Source: Eucommia ulmoides
Lineage: Eukaryota; Streptophyta; Magnoliopsida; Garryales; Eucommiaceae
Direction of reading: 5' to 3'
DNA: 64,000 nucleotides
Assembly: GCA_016647705.1 (NCBI GenBank)
Contig: CM028330.1
Span: forward strand, 46,652,397-46,716,396
Part shown: positions 24,657-36,185 of the stretch, piece by piece
Position numbering within the stretch: the first letter of the stretch is position 1
Layout of the letters: every line of letters starts with the position of its first letter
The notes under the pieces: generated by a model
Told to the model about the DNA's origin: nothing
Seen by the model: the letters and a program-made list of their open reading frames with translations, nothing else
Database searches by the model: none
Program-made: the position numbers and the translations under genes

Positions 24657-25084
24657 CGTCATATCTAATTCGAGCAGTTTTACACCTACCTGAAATTACA
24701 GAACGACTAATGAAATGGGTAATGGAGATAAGAGAGTTCCTAATGAAATACAACCCTGGAACTTCAATCAAATGTCAAGCGGGTGCAAAAATCAAAGCCA
24801 AACTCACCCATGAGGATGATAAAGCTAACGAGAATGGAGAATGTTCCGAGCAAACTCATGGTTTCTGGAAGTTGTGGGTTGACCGAACAACAATCATAAA
24901 GGGTTGTAGAGTAGAATTAGTCTTAGAATCCCTGGAGGGGAATTTGATCAAACGCGCAATACAGTTTGGATTTTGGATATCAAATAATAAATCAAAATAT
25001 GAAATGGTAATTACAAGGATAAACTTGGAAAAAGGATTAGATTCCAGAGACATTGAAGTCAGGTCAGAATATCTTGACATTGTC
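24657..25084 (+). pseudogene. Tat-like pol, continued (element A, connection and second RNase H)
   Basis: The frame broken at 1838 continues here. LPEITERLMKW corresponds to the end of the first RNase H and connection. Then FWKLWVDRTTIIKGCRVELVL at about 24870-24930 is the start of the archaeal-type second RNase H that marks Tat elements, with NNKSKYEMVI at about 24985-25015. It is open for over 140 codons but has lost the usual DGA (DRT here) and the Asn-Glu-Ala-Glu-Tyr wording (NNKSKYE). It ends where copia sequence on the other strand begins. Confidence 0.8.
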
Positions 25085-26262
25085 TATATAGCTGGTGGTA
25101 AAGTCGTTTTCTCTCCTTTAGGTTCCTCATTCCATGGTTCATTAGTCGTATCACTTCATTGGTTTTGGTTATTTTGTGTACCTGCATCATTATCGTCCAA
25201 AACCTTTCTCGATACAAGTGGATTAGATTCTTCAAATACGACATGTATAGATTCTTCTACTACTAACGTATATTTATTATAAACTATATAAGCTTGACTG
25301 TTAGTAGCGTACCCAAGAAAAATTCTATAATCAGATTTAGCATCAAATTTACCCAAATTATCCTTATCATTCAATATAAAACATTTTCAACCAAAAACTT
25401 TAAAATATAATATATTTGGAGTCTTCCCATTTCAAATTTCATAAGGGGTTTTGTTAAAACCTCTTTGAATAGATACCCTGTTTACCACATGGCAAGTTGT
25501 GCTTACTGCTTCGGCCCACAAATATTTGGGTAGACGATTCTCAATTATTATCGTTCTGGCTATTTCCTGAAGCATCCTATTCTTTCTCTCCACAATACCA
25601 TTTTGTTGTGGTAATCTTGGTACAGAAAAGTTATGAGCTTACCCGTGCTCATCGCAATAACTAATTGCCTTATCATTTTTGAACTCTCTTACTCTATCAC
25701 TACGGATATTAATAATGCAACATTGCTTCTCATTTTGAACATGTTTACAAAAATTAGAAAATATATAAGCAACTTCACTCTTTTTAGTAAGGAAGAACAC
25801 CCATGTATATCTAGAATAATCATCCACAATTACGAATGCATAAATTTTTTCTCAATGGCATTCGGACCAAATAAAACAAGATACAACATTTTAGGACATT
25901 TAGATGTGGATGTATGCAACTTCTTCTTAAATGTTGATCTAGACTACTTTCCTAATTGTCATGCATCGCATATTTTATCTTTCACAAATTTCAATGCAAG
26001 TAAACCACGTACAAGACTCTTCTTCAATAAATTTGAAAGTAATTTCAAACTTTTATACCCAACTCTTCTATACCATAGCCAACTATTATCAGATAGTGCA
26101 TTTAAACATAATAAATTTTGAGAAAAAAAAATCACCAAATGAATATGTATAAACATTCTCAAATCGTGATGCAACAAGTAATATATTACTATCATGCCCA
26201 TTCTTAATTATGCATCTCTCATGATTAAAAACAACCTTATAACTAATGCAGTGCAACAAGAT
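25085..26262 (-). pseudogene. Copia GAG-pre-integrase and integrase of element D
   Basis: From the high-coordinate end: a GAG-pre-integrase stretch with LWYRRVGYKSLKLLSNL (His to Arg in the usual LWH) and the Cys pair FVKDKICDAC near 25965. Then the integrase core with MDDYSRYTWVFFL at 25790-25827 and IRSDRVREFKND, where the second aspartate is usually S-D-x-G-x-E-F. Then the C-terminal linker GKFDAKSDYRIFLGYATNSQAYIVYNK at about 25270-25360. Several stops and shifts. The 162-codon plus-strand frame over the same DNA is an antisense shadow. Confidence 0.85.
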
Positions 26263-26723
26263 TGGGATTTCTTTGCCCAAAGATAACACCCTAAGGCCCA
26301 AAAAGCCCAAAAAGGCCCAGTTTGACCAGAAAGTCAATTGTGGCCATTTTTAACAAAAACGGATACTACTTTTCTGGGTTCAAATGGCCTTCTGAGAAAA
26401 ATTGCTAACTATGCTTGGCGCCTGACGTGATTTTAGCCAAATTCTATCGTTTCGAGGGTCAAAATTACACTTTTTGTTTTTACGTGGACATTCGGGCTAG
26501 TTTGCAATTTTTCAATAATTTAAGTACATTTTCCACAATTTTTAAATTTTTTGCTTTTACTGTTTTCATTTATAAAGTTTGTAAAGTCGTTTGACGGCTG
26601 GACAATTTTTCTTTAATCGATATTGAGTTTTTCGTCAATTCTCCCAATCAGTTTATCAGTATTCTTTTGTGAATCAATGAGTTTTTGATCCACAACCCTC
26701 ATTTCACCACGTACACTACATCA
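26263..26723 (+). repeat. 5' LTR of element F
   Basis: Starts tgggattt and ends catca; aligns end to end with 31414-31865. Long identical words include gcccagtttgaccagaaagt and gaccttctga-like text; T-run lengths differ. Confidence 0.85.
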
Positions 26724-26726
26724 GAT

Positions 26727-26738
26727 TGGTATCAAGTT
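26727..26738 (+). other. Primer binding site of element F
   Basis: The sequence tggtatcaagtt lies three bases after the LTR. It matches the initiator Met tRNA end over its first eight bases. Confidence 0.7.
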
Positions 26739-26765
26739 TGGTACGATCTTGAAACATACCGCCAA

Positions 26766-27696
26766 TGAGACGTGTCAATGATGCCCCAATGGAAGATGTG
26801 CTCTGGAGTTAAGAGTTGCACGATTGTGTCAATAAGTAGACCAACTAACACAACAATTGGCTATAATTCAACAACCACAACGACGATACGAATCCACTTT
26901 AGCGGATGATGATTCTGACCACGAAAAAAACCTTTTTACCATCCTCCGTAACCAACCTCAGCAAGCATATTGATGGTGGGAGGTCGGGTTCAAGGTTGAA
27001 ATTCTAGAATTCCATGGTGGACTCTAGGCTGATGAATTTTTGGATTGGCTGCATACAGTAGAAGAAGTTCTCGAATTCAATGAGGTTTCATATCCTTGTT
27101 GTATTCCACTGTTCATTTTGAGGCTACGTGGTAGGGCCCAAGCATGGTGGTCGCAGACAAAGGTAACTAGGGCACGCACAGAAAAGACAAAAATCGTCTC
27201 TTGGGAGAAATTCAAGAAGCATATGCGGGCAGCGTTCTTACCATACAACTATGCACGTGAACTGTATCAACGCTTTCAATTCTTGCATCAGGGGACTCGA
27301 TCTATCGAAGACTATATTGTCGACTTCTATCAGTTGCTTACACGAATGGAGATTATTAAATTACTAACCCAATTGGTTTCTAGGTATATTGGTAGGTTGC
27401 AGCTCCAATTACAAGACATGCTTAATATGTTTGACTAATTGACATTTTCTGAAGCATACCAAAGAGCGCTACAGGCTAAAAAATAGTTGGACGATGAACA
27501 AATGGTGAATTCAAGTATCTTACTAGTCAAGGTAGTAGCTCATCTGCCCAACCACAAACCAGACTTGAATGACAACTGTCTACTCTCCCACAAAATCATG
27601 TTGGTGGTGGCCCTCTACAAGGTCATTTTGGTGGCAGACTTCGATGCTTTAATTGTGGAGAGACGGAACACCGACAAGCAGATTGTCGAAAGGTAA
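26766..27696 (+). pseudogene. Gag of element F
   Basis: Starts at ATG 26766. The capsid-like region is open for 132 codons (27040-27438), with FLDWLHTVEEVLEF, GRAQAWW, WEKFKKHMRAAFLP and GTRSIEDYIVDFYQL, all typical of retrotrans_gag. The zinc knuckle at about 27640-27690 is intact as CX2CX4HX4C (CFNCGETEHRQADC). Stops occur in the N-terminus and between capsid and knuckle. Confidence 0.8.
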
Positions 27697-28068
27697 ATCC
27701 TCATGCTAGGGAACTATTCACTAATAATCTGAATCCTACTACAGGGCCAAATTTTGATACTGACAATGATAGAGCAGTTAAGGAAGAGTTTTTGTAAGGT
27801 GATATAGGCCCATTATTAATGCTGCAGTGGACCTTTTTGATTCCTCATTCTCCAGATTATGATTAGTGGCGCACTGCTATTTTTCAGTCCATATACATGA
27901 TTGGGGAAAAAGGTTTGCCACTTTATTATTGATTCTGGCAGTTACAACATTGTGTTGTTAGAGTTGGCAATGGAGAAATTGGGCCTGAAAGTAGAACAAC
28001 ACCCTAAACCATACAAGCTAACTTGGCTTAATAAAGGTATATATGTCACTGTTTTTCATCGCGCCTTA
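27697..28068 (+). pseudogene. Protease region of element F, left part
   Basis: After a linker, the aspartic protease motif appears as FIIDSGSYNIV near 27920-27955, so D-S-G is kept. Hydrophobic strands follow (MEKLGLKVEQHPKPY). The MITE at 28069 interrupts it, and the frame is in phase on both sides of the MITE. Confidence 0.7.
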
Positions 28069-28771
28069 GGGCATGTTTGATAAAAAAAATTAAGTGCTTA
28101 AAACTGATTATATTAAGTACTTAATTAATTAAGTTTGTTTGATAAATATAATTAGTATCACTTAATTAATTAAGTTAACTTAAAAATTAAGTCAAAATGT
28201 GAGTAAAAAATTAAGTCAAGACCCCTTCACTTATTTCATTTTGCTTAATGCATTCCATTATTTTCCACTTAAAAAAATTACGTTTTATCCATTTTACCCT
28301 TAATCCCCTATGAGGATTTAATTAGAGTTAGGATTAATAAGAATTAAATTAATTTTGGATTATTTTATGATTTTAATTTTATTTTATATTTAAATTATTG
28401 TTATAATTTAATTTAAGCAATCAAACAACATAAAAAATATATATAATATTTACATATTTTTGGGTTAATTTTTACTTTTAATTTTAATATAATTTTTTTT
28501 TTTTTAAAAATGGTACCCTGATTTTATTGTTTTGTTCTCAATTTTTTTTTTCTTCACATTATCTTAATTAAAATGTAGTTATGTAAATTAAATAATTTTC
28601 AGCATACAAATTTTGTACTTATCAAACAAATAAAAAAAATTCAGCACTTAAATTTTCAGCACAATTTTATCAAACAACATTCTTAAATTTTCAGTACTTA
28701 AAATTTAAGCACTTAATTTTTAGCACTTAAATTTTCAGTACTTAAAAATTAAGTTATTATCAAACAAGCCC
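28069..28771. mobile_element. Tourist-like (PIF/Harbinger) MITE
   Basis: A 703-bp AT-rich insertion without coding capacity. The terminal inverted repeats are gggcatgtttgataa (left) and ttatcaaacaagccc (right), which pair with one mismatch. The flanking 3-bp duplications are tta at 28066-28068 and 28772-28774. GGGC-start ends with a TTA duplication are the PIF/Harbinger signature. Internal subterminal repeats of agcacttaaattttcag-like text recur near the right end. No transposase is present, so it is non-autonomous. Confidence 0.88.
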
Positions 28772-30046
28772 TTAGTTTTCTTTTCCATTGGACCAACCTA
28801 TATTGATGAGATATACTGTGACTTGGTGCCCATGGATGCATGTTATCTTTTATTGGGCACCCTTGGCAATTTAATTGAGAGGCCATTCACTACAGTCGTG
28901 CTAACACGTACTCGTTCATGTTTCATTGGAAGAAGATTGTGTTGCTGCCCATTAAAGCTAAAATCATCTCACTTGATGGGGACAATACCATTTTTTTGTC
29001 CAGAGCTTACTTCGAACATCCAATGGAAGAATTGTATGGATAGTTGTGTAATCAACAAGATCACAGTACGCTTTCACTTTTCTTTATACCTTTTGGATGA
29101 CTTGCTTAATCAATTGGGTGGTGCAACGGTGTTTAGCAAATTAGATTTGAAGCGTGAATACCATCAGATTCGAATCATGCATTGTGATTAATGAAAAACA
29201 ACATTCAAAACTCGTGAGGGTTTGTACGAGTGGCTGGTTATGCCCTTTGGCCTTTCCAATACCCCTAGCATGTTTATGCGAGTTATAAATCAAGCACTGT
29301 TCTCTTTCATTGGTAAATTTGTCATGGTTTACTTTGATGATATCCTTATTTATAGTGCTAATCTAGAGGTACATCTCCAACACTTGCGGGAGGTTTTGAT
29401 GGTCTTTTGCAGGGATAAATTCTATATTGCTACTAGTAAGTGTGCCTTTATGACGAATACAGTTCAATTTTTGGGCTATACTGTGTTTAAGATGGTCTAG
29501 CGGTGGACAATACAAAAGTTGAGGCCATATAGCAATGGCCACAGCCTAAAACTATTACAGAAGTACAGAGTTTTCATGGCCTCGCCTCATTCTACCACCG
29601 TTTCATCCCTTACTTCAGCAACATTATGGTGCCTATTACTGATTGTATAGAGGGTACTAAGTTCACTAGGATGCCCGATGCCGAGGCTGCATTTCAAGAG
29701 ATCAAATAGAAATTGACCACATACCCAATCTATGCACTTTCTGATTTTGCACAACTGTTTGAGCGTCATTGTGATACTTCCAAAACTAGTATTTGCATAG
29801 TTCTCAGCCAATCTGGTCACCCTATCGCTTACTTCAGTGAGAAAATTTATGGTGCTAATTTCGTTTCAATACATACGATGTTAAGTCTTATGCGGTTATT
29901 CAGGTTGTGAAACATTGGTGCCATTATCTCTTTTAGCGGGAGTTTGTCCTTTTACAAACCATAACGCCCTCAAACACCTTTCTAGGCAGGACAAGATTTT
30001 AGCTCACCATGCCCCTTGGTAATCATACCTGCAACAATTTACTTTT
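28772..30046 (+). pseudogene. Protease end, RT and start of RNase H of element F
   Basis: Protease C-terminal part at 28780-28870 (IYCDLVPMDACYLLLG). RT extends from about 28980, with FSKLDLKREYHQIRI near 29140-29180. A 92-codon open frame at 29222-29500 contains [14 protein letters not shown] and the intact catalytic box [11 protein letters not shown] thumb and RNase H continue at 29500-29910 with FHGLASFYHRFIPYFS and HCDTSKTSICIVLSQ (usual DAS changed to DTS). Stops are scattered. Confidence 0.85.
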
Positions 30047-31413
30047 GTGATTAAACACAAAGTTGGATCCTTGAATCATGGTGGATGCTCTGAGTCATCG
30101 TCAAAGCCTACTGCTGAGTTGCGGATCACAGTTCTTGGTTTTGATTCTTTTCTAGACTTATATACTATGGACCCATTCTTTACTATAGTTCTATTGAAGA
30201 TACAAAATGGCGAGAAGACCGATTTTGTGTTACAAGATGGGTTTCTTTTTCGTGGCCTCCAACTTTGTATTCCAAAAAGAAGCTTACGTTTTATGATCAT
30301 TCATGAATTGCACAATGAGGTCCATGTCGACCATGATCGAACCTTGCATCTAGTTTTTAGTTCTTTTTTTGGCCAATTATACTTAAGGAAATGGGCAAAT
30401 TTGTTGATCGTTGTGGTGTTTGTCAATTAGCAAAAGGTACATTAACTAATGTTGGATTGTATATTCCTCTTCCTATACCTAGCCAACCTTGGACAAATGT
30501 TTGTATGGATTTTATGCTTAGTCTTCCATGCACACATCGTGGCAGTGATTCTATCTTTGTTACGGTAGATCAGTTTTCCAAGGTGACTCACTTCATCCCT
30601 TGTAAGCGTACTACATACGCTATTCATGTTGCTCAGTTGTATTTTCGGTAGGTTTATAACCTGCATGGGTTTTGTACCTCTATTGCGTCTAATCGTAATA
30701 CTTGGTTCCTCAGTCATTTCTGGCTGAGTATTTGGCAATTGGTTAATACTACTCTTAATTTTAGTAGTGCTTACCATCCACAAATTGATGGCCAAACAAA
30801 AGTGGTCAACCCCTCACTCGGTAATTTATTACATAGTTTGGTAGGTGACATTATGAAGTCCTGGGATTTAAATCTATGCTAAGATGAATTTTCTCATAAC
30901 CATGCAGTCAATCGTAGCACTGGCTATTGTTCTTTTCAGGTTGTGTATGGATTGGTCCCCTTCAGCCCTCTTGATTTGCTCACTTTGCCAAGTAAGGTGT
31001 GCCCTCATACGACAACATAATATTTTATCACCCAGCTCTAGCAAGTTCACAAATAGACTCATTCTTAGTTGATTGCCTCCACAGATAAATACAAGATACA
31101 GGCGGATAAGAATCATAGAGCTGTCGACTTTAATGTTTGGGATAAAGTACGGACTGTCTTAACTAAGGATCGCTTTCCTACCTATGAATACAACAAGCTT
31201 GTTGCTCAAAAAATTGATCTGGTGGAGATCATAGATAAGATTAATTAGAATGCCTACTACTTACAGCTTCCTAGGGATATCCACATGTTTGATGTTTTTA
31301 ATGTTAAGCATCTCATTCCTTACTCTGGTGAAAGTTCTTCTGACGAAAAGTAGGTTTCTGATTCTAGGACGAATCTTTTCCACCCTGGGAAGTATGATGC
31401 AGTGAAACAGGAG
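30047..31413 (+). pseudogene. RNase H end and integrase of element F
   Basis: Integrase zinc finger: HELHNEVHVDHDRT at about 30305-30345 and CGVCQLAKG at about 30410-30440. The catalytic core contains CMDFMLSLP at about 30505-30530 and the following TVDQFSKVTHFIPC. The second aspartate stretch near 30690 reads S-N-R-N-T instead of SDRDxxF, so it is lost. The C-terminal part at 31090-31330 (VWDKVRTVL, HMFDVFNVKHLIPY) is the usual GPF/GPY-type end. No chromodomain tail follows before the LTR. Confidence 0.8.
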
Positions 31414-31865
31414 TGAGATTTCTTAGCCTAAAGAGTACACCCTAAGGTCGAAAAAGGCCCAGTTTGACCAGAAAGTCAATTGTGGCCATTTATTTTTTGA
31501 AAAAATACAACTTTTCTAGGTGGAAATGACCTTCTGAGCAAAACTGCAAACTATGCCTGGCGCCCAACATAATTTTAGCCAAATTATATCATTTTAAGGG
31601 TCAAAACAACACTTTTTGTTTTTACATGAAAATTTGGGCTAGTTTGCAATTTTTTAATAATTTAAGGACTTTTTTTCTAATTTTTCTAATTTTTGCATTT
31701 AGGGTTTTTGTTTATAATGTTTGTAAAGCCGCTTGATGCTTAGACAATTTTTCTTTAATCAGTATTGAGTTTTTCCTCAATTCTCTCAGTCAATTTCTCA
31801 GTATTCTTTTGCGAATCAACAAGTTTTTGATTCGTAATCCTCGTTTTACCACGTACACTGCATCA
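31414..31865 (+). repeat. 3' LTR of element F
   Basis: Aligns with 26263-26723; starts tgagattt and ends catca. A weak purine stretch (gaaacaggag) precedes it. Confidence 0.85.
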
Positions 31866-32600
31866 ATAATATTTATCGTGTAATTGACTAATACCAAGCA
31901 TGTTATATTTAAGACCATCTACGAGGAGAACATCTTTAATAATAGTAGACTCATTACCGATATTATCTATACTGATAATTTTACCTTTGCATTGTCTCCA
32001 AACGTCATATGACTCCGTATTTAGGTGTTAAAGTCATAAATTTAGATTTATCTCCCGTTATGTGCTAATAACAACTACTATCTAGGAACCATTTTTTTTT
32101 TGCTTATTGACGCTTTCATAATAACCTGTAAGGGGCACCTAAAATAGTTCCAAAGTGGTACCTAATCTACGTGGGTTTGATCTTTTTAGTCGGGACAATT
32201 TAAGTTCCTTTCGAAACCCAAACTCGTCTACATTTAGATAATTTAGAAAAACATCTAATAATAGTATGCCACACAACCTTACATTTAAACATTTAACAAG
32301 ATCCCTAATTTTAGAAAAGAATTTATGAAATCTATTTTGTTTAAGGTTTCTCCAATATCAACTTTATCAAAGATACCTCGTGAACTACCCAAAAGTATTT
32401 TCATATTATTCTCACCACCTATGAATTTGAGAACTATTGAATTTAAATCCGACATCTCGGATTTCAATTCAATGTTTTCAGATTCAGATTTCATCACTTG
32501 CTTGTTAAGTGTGTTAATTGTACTTCATAGAGTATTAATTTGAGAACACTATTTTTTATAATCATGTGTAGTTATTGATAAACATCAAATAAATAATCAA
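31866..32600 (-). pseudogene. Copia protease and linker of element D
   Basis: Minus-strand reading gives the copia protease near 31960-32085. DSSCY is followed by a stop and then ITGDKSKFMTL, matching the conserved DSGCS-HMTG; the catalytic Gly is replaced by Ser. Downstream text GLKYNMLGISQL is the usual protease end just before GAG-pre-integrase. The stretch up to 32600 is a poorly conserved linker with stops. Confidence 0.75.
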
Positions 32601-33750
32601 AATATAAAGGACAAGAACTAGAAAATTTTGTTACCTTATCTCCAGTGGCCTCAAAGCAAGCATCGATGAACTGTTATTGCTTGATTTTTTTGAGCTACTT
32701 AACTCAGAGTCATCTTAGGTGGATTTCATCGATTTCTTCTTACTCTTTGTTACCTTCTTCTTATCCCTCATCTTTTTCTATTTCTCTCCCTTTGGCTCAG
32801 GGCATTATAATTGGAAGTGTCCGGTCTTGTGACAGTTGAAGCATTCCACATTACTTATGTTGAAATTTTTCTTTCCCTGAAATGTTCGTCGAGTTATTTT
32901 TTTGAAATCCTTTGTGAGAAGTGCCACATCATTTTCTTGCTTGCTATCAAGATAGATATCATCACTATCATCCTCTTTCTCATTTTTTTTTGAAGTTTTA
33001 ATGCTAATGACTTATTTTTTACATTTCCTGTTTCGTTGTCATATTCTCGTATAGTTGTCTCGTAGGTCATTGGGTTCCTGATGAGCTTATCAATATCGTA
33101 GACAGTAAGATCTTTAGTTTCCTCTATCACAGTTACTTTTGTCTCCTAGACTTTAGTCAATGATCTCAGAATCTTTCGCACTTTATCCTCCATATTATAG
33201 GGATTTTCGAGTTGACCAAGGTTGTTGCAGATATTGTTAAATCTTATTCACATTTCTTGAATAAATTCTGCTTCACCCATTCTGAATAGTTCAAATTGAA
33301 GAACTAAGGCATTGATCTTGGACTATTTTCCTTGATTTGTCCCTTCCATGGGTGATTTGTAACTTGTCCTACATTTCTTTCGTCGATCCACAACTTGAAA
33401 CCCTAGTATATTCATTAGCGTCTAAGGAACAAAACAGAATATAAATAGATTGAGAATTAATAGAAAGTTTTTGTTTATCAGAAGTGGTCAGTTACTCTTT
33501 CTTCTTAATTACAGTTGCTCTTTCTTATTAATTACTCCATTCCCCATAGGAACAAATGAACTGTCCTGAAGCTATCCATACATCATAATTGTTGGCTTGA
33601 ATAAAAACAATCATTCTATCCTTCCAGAATGAATAGTTTTCACCTGCAAACAAAGGTGGATGTTGCATAGATCGCCTCTCACCTATAATGCTTATCGGGT
33701 GCGCCTTGTGATCTTTCTTAGCTAGGATTTTAAGCCAATTTAGCTAAACC
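32600..33750 (-). pseudogene. Copia Gag of element D
   Basis: UBN2-type Gag read on the minus strand. The N-terminus near 33600-33640 has FWKDRMIVFIQANNYDVW. The conserved C-terminal Gag stretch is at 33010-33130 (EETKDLTVYDIDKLIRNPMTYE). The zinc knuckle at about 32795-32840 reads CFNCHKTGH with a stop between the His and the last Cys (CX2CX4HX4C spacing kept). Multiple stops and shifts. Confidence 0.75.
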
Positions 33751-33764
33751 ATCTCTGGTACTAA
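33750..33764 (-). other. Primer binding site of element D
   Basis: On the minus strand, ttagtaccagagatg follows the LTR end ccaaca. It resembles the Met tRNA primer site tggtatcagagc with changes. Confidence 0.6.
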
Positions 33765-34955
33765 TTGTTGGCCCAATGAGCTACCCAAGAGGGGGGTGAA
33801 TTGGGTAGTTATAAAAATTTAAACAAATAAATCTTTCAACACTTAATTATAAAATAATCAATTTTTCTTAAATCAATTATTATCTTCGTTACGCAGCGGA
33901 TAAGTGTTTATAACTAGGTGCACAACCAAACACAAATAATGAGAATAAAGAATGCAACACACCAAGATATATTATAATTTAGCAAGCTAGCCTTGCCTAA
34001 TCCAATCCCCTGAGTTCCACGCAGATTTGCAACCTCCAAACACCTGATTCCTTTACCAAGTAGGAACCAAACCATTACAACAATTCTTTTACCAGGCTCA
34101 GAATCAAACTTTACAATTATTTTTTTTCCAGACTAAGGAATAACCTTATCTTTTTAACATGCTAAAGACTAACCTAATTTTATTATAGGAAGAATCAAAA
34201 TCTAATGCTTTTAACAGGCTGAAGATCAAACCTCACCATACTCTCAAGTATCATTTTCACAAGTAAGGATAGAACATTTACAATTCACTTAGATCAATTC
34301 AATTGAAAGGAGAACCAAGACCTAGTTCTTTTCAAGAGAAAAGAATAACCTAACCTTTTTACTTAGGACAAAGATCAAGCCCTAATATTTTTCATAGGAA
34401 AAAGATCGAAACCTAGCAACCCTTACTAGACACCTGCCCAACCATGTCTAAGCCGCTCAAACTCACAAATACAAAAAAATATAAATTTTTTCCCATAAGA
34501 AGATTCTACCACATCAATAGAGATATAGTCAATTAGTGTCCCGAAATTTATTACATGATAGACATAATGTGAGGCAAATTAATATCTGATTAATAAATAA
34601 TTTGGGTAGCACAAAATAAAGCACGCAATTAGATAAACACACAAAATCGTTTTAAAAAGATTTTCAGGCTTTTAAGTTTGAAAACGATTTTTTAACTATC
34701 TTAAATCCAAACATTCAATAATAATATGAAATCAAAATAGAAAACAATAACTTGGGAAGATCTCGCAGGGAAAACACCGAATATTGAAAACAGAATCGCA
34801 ATATAGCACAAGTCGGTGATGTCAAATCAACAACATTTTAGATCAATAACTTCACACAAATATCTCACAGAAATATTAGCATAATAATATCTCTTAGAAA
34901 AGTTTAGAACTAATTATTCCTAATGTGATTAACCTCAATCCCGCAGGTCTATATA

Positions 34956-34972
34956 TATATAGACTGATAACA
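34956..34972 (-). promoter_or_regulatory. Probable TATA region of the copia LTR
   Basis: tctatatatatataga lies about 350 bases downstream of the W-box-rich block in LTR orientation. The homologous LTR has ttataaata on the minus strand near 44884, at a comparable place. Confidence 0.45.
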
Positions 34973-35318
34973 AGCCCTCTAACAACTACTTTTCAAAAGA
35001 TATGCCTCTAAAAGGCACTCTTAGAGCCCATATAATATTATATTACAATTCTGGGGTAATGCACTTTAAAATAACTCTTAAATCTCTCAAATAAGTCCAT
35101 GAAATATTTCTCAATTTAAAACACAAAGATATGAAATATTTAACTACTTAAATTAAGATAATCATGAATTATGTGGACCAAATCAATAGGGATATTAAAA
35201 TACATGTACCATATCTTTAATAAGATCAGATCCCCCAAATCTCTCCCTTGGAATCATAAAAATTGGCTAGTTTGTTTTACCGAAAGACCAAGTTCCACGA
35301 AATCTCAACCGAAACAGT

Positions 35319-35394
35319 CGGTTGACTGATCCCACATGTTCGGTTGACCGATCCCACATGTTCGGTTGACCGATCCCACATGTTCGGTTGACCC
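35319..35394. repeat. 22-bp direct repeat, 3.5 units
   Basis: Units at 35319, 35341 and 35363 read cggttgac(t/c)gatcccacatgtt, with a partial fourth at 35385. Units two and three are identical. Each carries a TTGAC[CT] word. Confidence 0.95.
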
Positions 35395-36185
35395 ATTGAT
35401 ACAACACCATAATGAAGCCAAGGACTCACAAGGAATGGGTTGGCTGATTTCACCAAATTGGTTGACCAATCCGTGCATAGCCTAGTCCCTGCTAAATTTC
35501 AACCCAATCGGGTGACCAATTTCCTCCCAATCGATTGACTGATTATTTCAAAGCCGTGCTCTGCCAAAATCTCAAATCCAATCGGTTGAACGATTGTCTT
35601 CGTTCGGTTAACCGATCATTGTAGAGATATTTCATTTTACTCCAAAAAGCTTACTGATTCAAACGGTTGATCGATTCCTTTTAATCGGTTAACCAATTGA
35701 AGTTGGGTGGTCCTTTCCTTCACCAATTTTTCTCCAAAATTCACTGTTTGATTCAGTTTACCGATTTATTTTCTCAGTTGACTGAATTAACCCTAAAGTT
35801 TAACCTTTTATACTTTAATTCTTATTTTCAATTAGGTCAATTGCACATAAGGAGCAGATATCAAATCTTCAATTAGGATCCTAAATTCTATCATATCAAT
35901 ATCAAAACACACATAAAGATACCACGTTTAATAGTGTCGTGTAGGATCCTAATTCGAGGTTTCATTAAGAGTATAAAAGTATAGAGTTGCTTTCACCTAA
36001 TTTCTTCAAGGTCTTCACAACTCTTCATTTCTCCATTGCGTCTATCTTTGCATCCTCTACATTTTCTTCATGATGTCTTCAACTTAATCAATTTTATGGA
36101 ACTCTTTTCTAAAATACTCAACAAACACATTAGTTCCACAAAAAATATCGATACTTAATTGTTCATCAAAACCTAGGGATCAATA

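Larger units (their letters stand above)
26263..31865 (+). mobile_element. CRM-like Ty3/gypsy element (element F)
   Basis: Nearly complete structure: 5' LTR 26263-26723, Met-tRNA-type PBS, gag with an intact zinc knuckle, protease, RT with YFDD, RNase H, integrase, 3' LTR 31414-31865. The copia frame of element D resumes on both sides. A clear target duplication is not visible (aagat on the left, ataat on the right). The LTRs are short (about 455 bp) and visibly diverged from each other. CRM affinity is inferred from the Gag (YLR/FLPPDY-like text), the absence of a chromodomain-like tail at the C-terminus and the RT wording. Confidence 0.85.
25085..36185 (-). mobile_element. SIRE-like Ty1/copia element (element D), 3' truncated
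   Basis: Read on the minus strand: 5' LTR 33766-36185, PBS at about 33750-33764, gag, zinc knuckle, protease, GAG-pre-integrase and integrase, ending at 25085 before RT. The gypsy element F (26263-31865) splits it between protease and GAG-pre-integrase. No 3' LTR is present, so the element was truncated where it abuts element A. Stops and lost catalytic residues show it is dead. Confidence 0.8.
33766..36185 (-). repeat. 5' LTR of element D (copia, 2.42 kb)
   Basis: Runs on plus coordinates from tgttggcc to gatcaata (TG...CA with one decayed end base). It aligns over its whole length with 43556-45978. On the minus strand the order is U3 (36185 side), a block rich in TTGACC/T words (35319-35790), a TATA-like palindrome at 34958-34970, then R/U5. 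No gene inside. Confidence 0.85.

Noticed and set aside
24593..25282. Single 229-codon gene
   Set aside because: A composite: the first part is the end of a B LTR, the middle is Tat RNase H and the end is antisense copia. Only the middle is a real coding remnant.
25633..26121. 162-codon plus-strand frame
   Set aside because: Antisense to copia integrase text that is readable on the minus strand. Shadow frame.
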